From NCBI GenBank assembly GCA_023133375.1, contig JAGLWP010000023.1, positions 1 through 6,696 on the forward strand: DNA of 6,696 nucleotides, read 5' to 3'. This DNA comes from Candidatus Pacearchaeota archaeon (GTDB lineage Archaea > Nanobdellota > Nanobdellia > Pacearchaeales > GW2011-AR1). Below the pieces are notes generated by a model. The model saw only the letters and a list, made by a program, of their open reading frames with translations. It had not been told where the DNA came from and made no database searches. The first letter of the stretch is position 1. The number at the start of each line of letters is the position of its first letter. Position numbers and translations under genes: made by a program. Below, piece after piece: positions 5,891-6,696 of this stretch.

Positions 5891-6081
5891 TAGAAAAACA
5901 CATGTATTATTGTGAAAGATTAAACAAAAAAGTATCTGTTGAAATAGAGGATAGAGAAATAATTGACATTGATTGTAAAAAATATTATCCTAGATATGAT
6001 AAGTTTCCTTGTTTCAAGGGTTTGTTTAATAAAACATGCTCTGTCAGAGATGAAATAGAATCTGAATTAAGAAAAGAATAA
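5887..6081 (+). CDS. Small four-cysteine protein of unknown function
   Basis: A 64-aa protein, no signal peptide or membrane segment, so probably cytoplasmic unlike the two secreted proteins upstream. It holds H5, C9, C30, C42 and C51, with many Tyr and Lys (YYPRY at 33-37). Four cysteines in so small a protein suggest a structural metal site, probably zinc, although the spacing (21, 12, 9) does not match a standard CxxC knuckle. The ATG overlaps the previous TGA as ATGA, which supports this start over M6 and makes it the third gene of a coupled operon. I do not recognise the family. It could be a small regulator or assembly factor for the surface proteins, or an unrelated passenger. Being short, its coding status rests on the overlap and the conserved-looking composition. 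Confidence 0.65.
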   Translation: MIEKHMYYCERLNKKVSVEIEDREIIDIDCKKYYPRYDKFPCFKGLFNKTCSVRDEIESELRKE

Positions 6082-6129
6082 ATTCTTAAAATTCATTTGG
6101 TTTGAAATAAAGATTCTAAATAATAATCT

Positions 6130-6152
6130 TTCTATAAACAAACCCTATAGAA
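6130..6152 (+). other. Weak hairpin between the surface operon and the orphan gene
   Basis: TTCTATA (6130-6136) and TATAGAA (6146-6152) could form a 7-bp stem with a nine-base loop AACAAACCC. The stem is AT-rich and no good T-run follows immediately, so a terminator role is only a possibility. Chance pairing in AT-rich DNA is quite likely. Confidence 0.2.
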
Positions 6153-6166
6153 TCATTACAATAATT

Positions 6167-6175
6167 TTTATATAA
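6167..6175 (+). promoter_or_regulatory. TATA box for the 133-aa gene
   Basis: TTTATATAA is very close to the archaeal TATA consensus and ends 20 nt before the ATG at 6196, matching the leaderless geometry of the other genes. It shows that this gene is a transcription unit separate from the operon ending at 6081. Confidence 0.7.
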
Positions 6176-6195
6176 CAGCTAATATCTTTCTTAAA

Positions 6196-6597
6196 ATGAA
6201 TAACATGCAAATCTTTTATAAGAAAAATGAAGATTTAACAACAATAGTTCTTGAAGTAATTAGAGACGACAGTATTTTATGTAATGATTTAGAACGGGGT
6301 ATTAGAAATTTATTAGAGAATAATCTTAAAAAAGATAACAGGTATAATTCTAAAAAAGGATGGATTTTTAGAAAAATCTCAGATAGAATAACATTAAACT
6401 ATAATTATGGGAAAGATATACCAAAAGAAATTCATCTTCATGTTTATCAGGGACCAAAAGAAAAACTTGATAAAATTTTGACTTTTTGTGATAATCAAAA
6501 ACCAAAAATAGATTTTACCAACGGAATCGGGAATAATTTAAAAGAAAAATATGGTAAAATGCGTGATAAAAATATTCAGGAATTGCTAAATCTTTAA
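6196..6597 (+). CDS. Hypothetical protein of 133 aa
   Basis: A soluble, Lys/Asn-rich protein with no signal peptide or membrane helix; I do not recognise it. The predicted pattern is mixed alpha/beta: strand near 16-22, helix near 30-46, a stretch with GWIFRK (55-60) followed by RITLNYNYG (64-72) that looks like a beta hairpin, strand IHLHVY at 79-84, helix 86-98 (KEKLDKILTFC) and a C-terminal helix at about 113-132. It has two cysteines, C29 and C98. The ATG at 6196 is chosen because the TATA box ends 20 nt upstream; M4 is less likely. Its stop is only three bases from the stop of the convergent thermosome gene, so the transcripts probably overlap at their 3' ends. Confidence 0.75.
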   Translation: MNNMQIFYKKNEDLTTIVLEVIRDDSILCNDLERGIRNLLENNLKKDNRYNSKKGWIFRKISDRITLNYNYGKDIPKEIHLHVYQGPKEKLDKILTFCDNQKPKIDFTNGIGNNLKEKYGKMRDKNIQELLNL

Positions 6598-6600
6598 ATC

Positions 6601-6696
6601 TTAATACTCTCCCATTCCAGGAGGCATTCCGCCGGGCATCATACCTTTTCCGCCTTTTCCTTCAGAAGCTATAACATCATCTATTCTTAAAATCAT
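6601..6696 (-). CDS. thsA: Thermosome subunit, C-terminal fragment (cut by window edge)
   Basis: The last 31 codons and stop of a gene that enters from the right edge. The peptide reads MILRIDDVIASEGKG and ends in a Gly/Met/Pro-rich tail with GGMPPGMGEY. The ILRIDDVIA segment followed by a GGM-type tail is the standard C-terminus of the archaeal group II chaperonin (thermosome, CCT-like), an ATP-driven double-ring folding machine of the cytoplasm. The flexible tail points into the folding chamber. Which subunit paralogue it is cannot be decided from this end, so the symbol is generic. Its stop faces the stop of the 133-aa gene with three bases between. Confidence 0.93.
   Translation of the reverse strand: MILRIDDVIASEGKGGKGMMPGGMPPGMGEY

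Noticed and set aside
5875..6108. 14-base direct repeat ATTTGGTTTGAAAT at 5875-5888 and 6095-6108
   Set aside because: It flanks the 64-aa gene, but it is AT-rich, has no recombinase or tRNA target next to it, and can be chance; not called an attachment site.
1..6696. CRISPR array, insertion sequence or prophage content
   Set aside because: No regularly spaced repeats, transposase, integrase or terminal inverted repeats are visible; the flanks are housekeeping genes.

Overview
This AT-rich window (rough estimate 30% GC or slightly above) is almost certainly from an archaeon. The left edge cuts the N-terminus of a ribosomal protein L35Ae gene and the right edge cuts the C-terminus of a thermosome (group II chaperonin) gene with its Gly/Met-rich tail ending near GEY; both are archaeal/eukaryotic families. 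Small genes, short intergenic gaps, leaderless promoters and AT-rich coding suggest a DPANN-type lineage (Woesearchaeota/Pacearchaeota-like). That placement is inference.

Layout. Minus strand, read from 2035 down to 1: a 518-aa multidomain nucleotidyltransferase/HEPN-like protein, a 116-aa helical protein placed 1 nt after it with its own Shine-Dalgarno, then L35Ae from its own TATA box. Middle, plus strand: tRNA-Val(TAC), tRNA-Gly(GCC), and a 10-TM EamA/DMT transporter. Right, plus strand: a three-gene overlapping operon (3381-6081). It encodes a secreted protein with a C-terminal eight-strand beta-barrel-like domain, a secreted protein with three cadherin-like/He_PIG repeats and a C-terminal amphipathic helix, and a 64-aa four-cysteine protein. 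A 133-aa orphan gene with its own promoter follows, convergent with the thermosome gene.

Regulation visible in sequence. Four protein genes at the head of transcription units have a TATA box ending 20-21 nt before the chosen ATG, which predicts leaderless mRNAs. This geometry decides two starts: 2035 rather than 2056, and 3381 rather than 3333. Genes inside operons instead use an SD (116-aa gene) or ATGA stop/start overlaps.

The two most interesting items are the tandem architecture of the nucleotidyltransferase protein (a decayed first copy, an intact second copy, then two HEPN-like helical segments) and the surface operon pairing an outer-membrane-like barrel with a cadherin-like adhesin in an archaeon.
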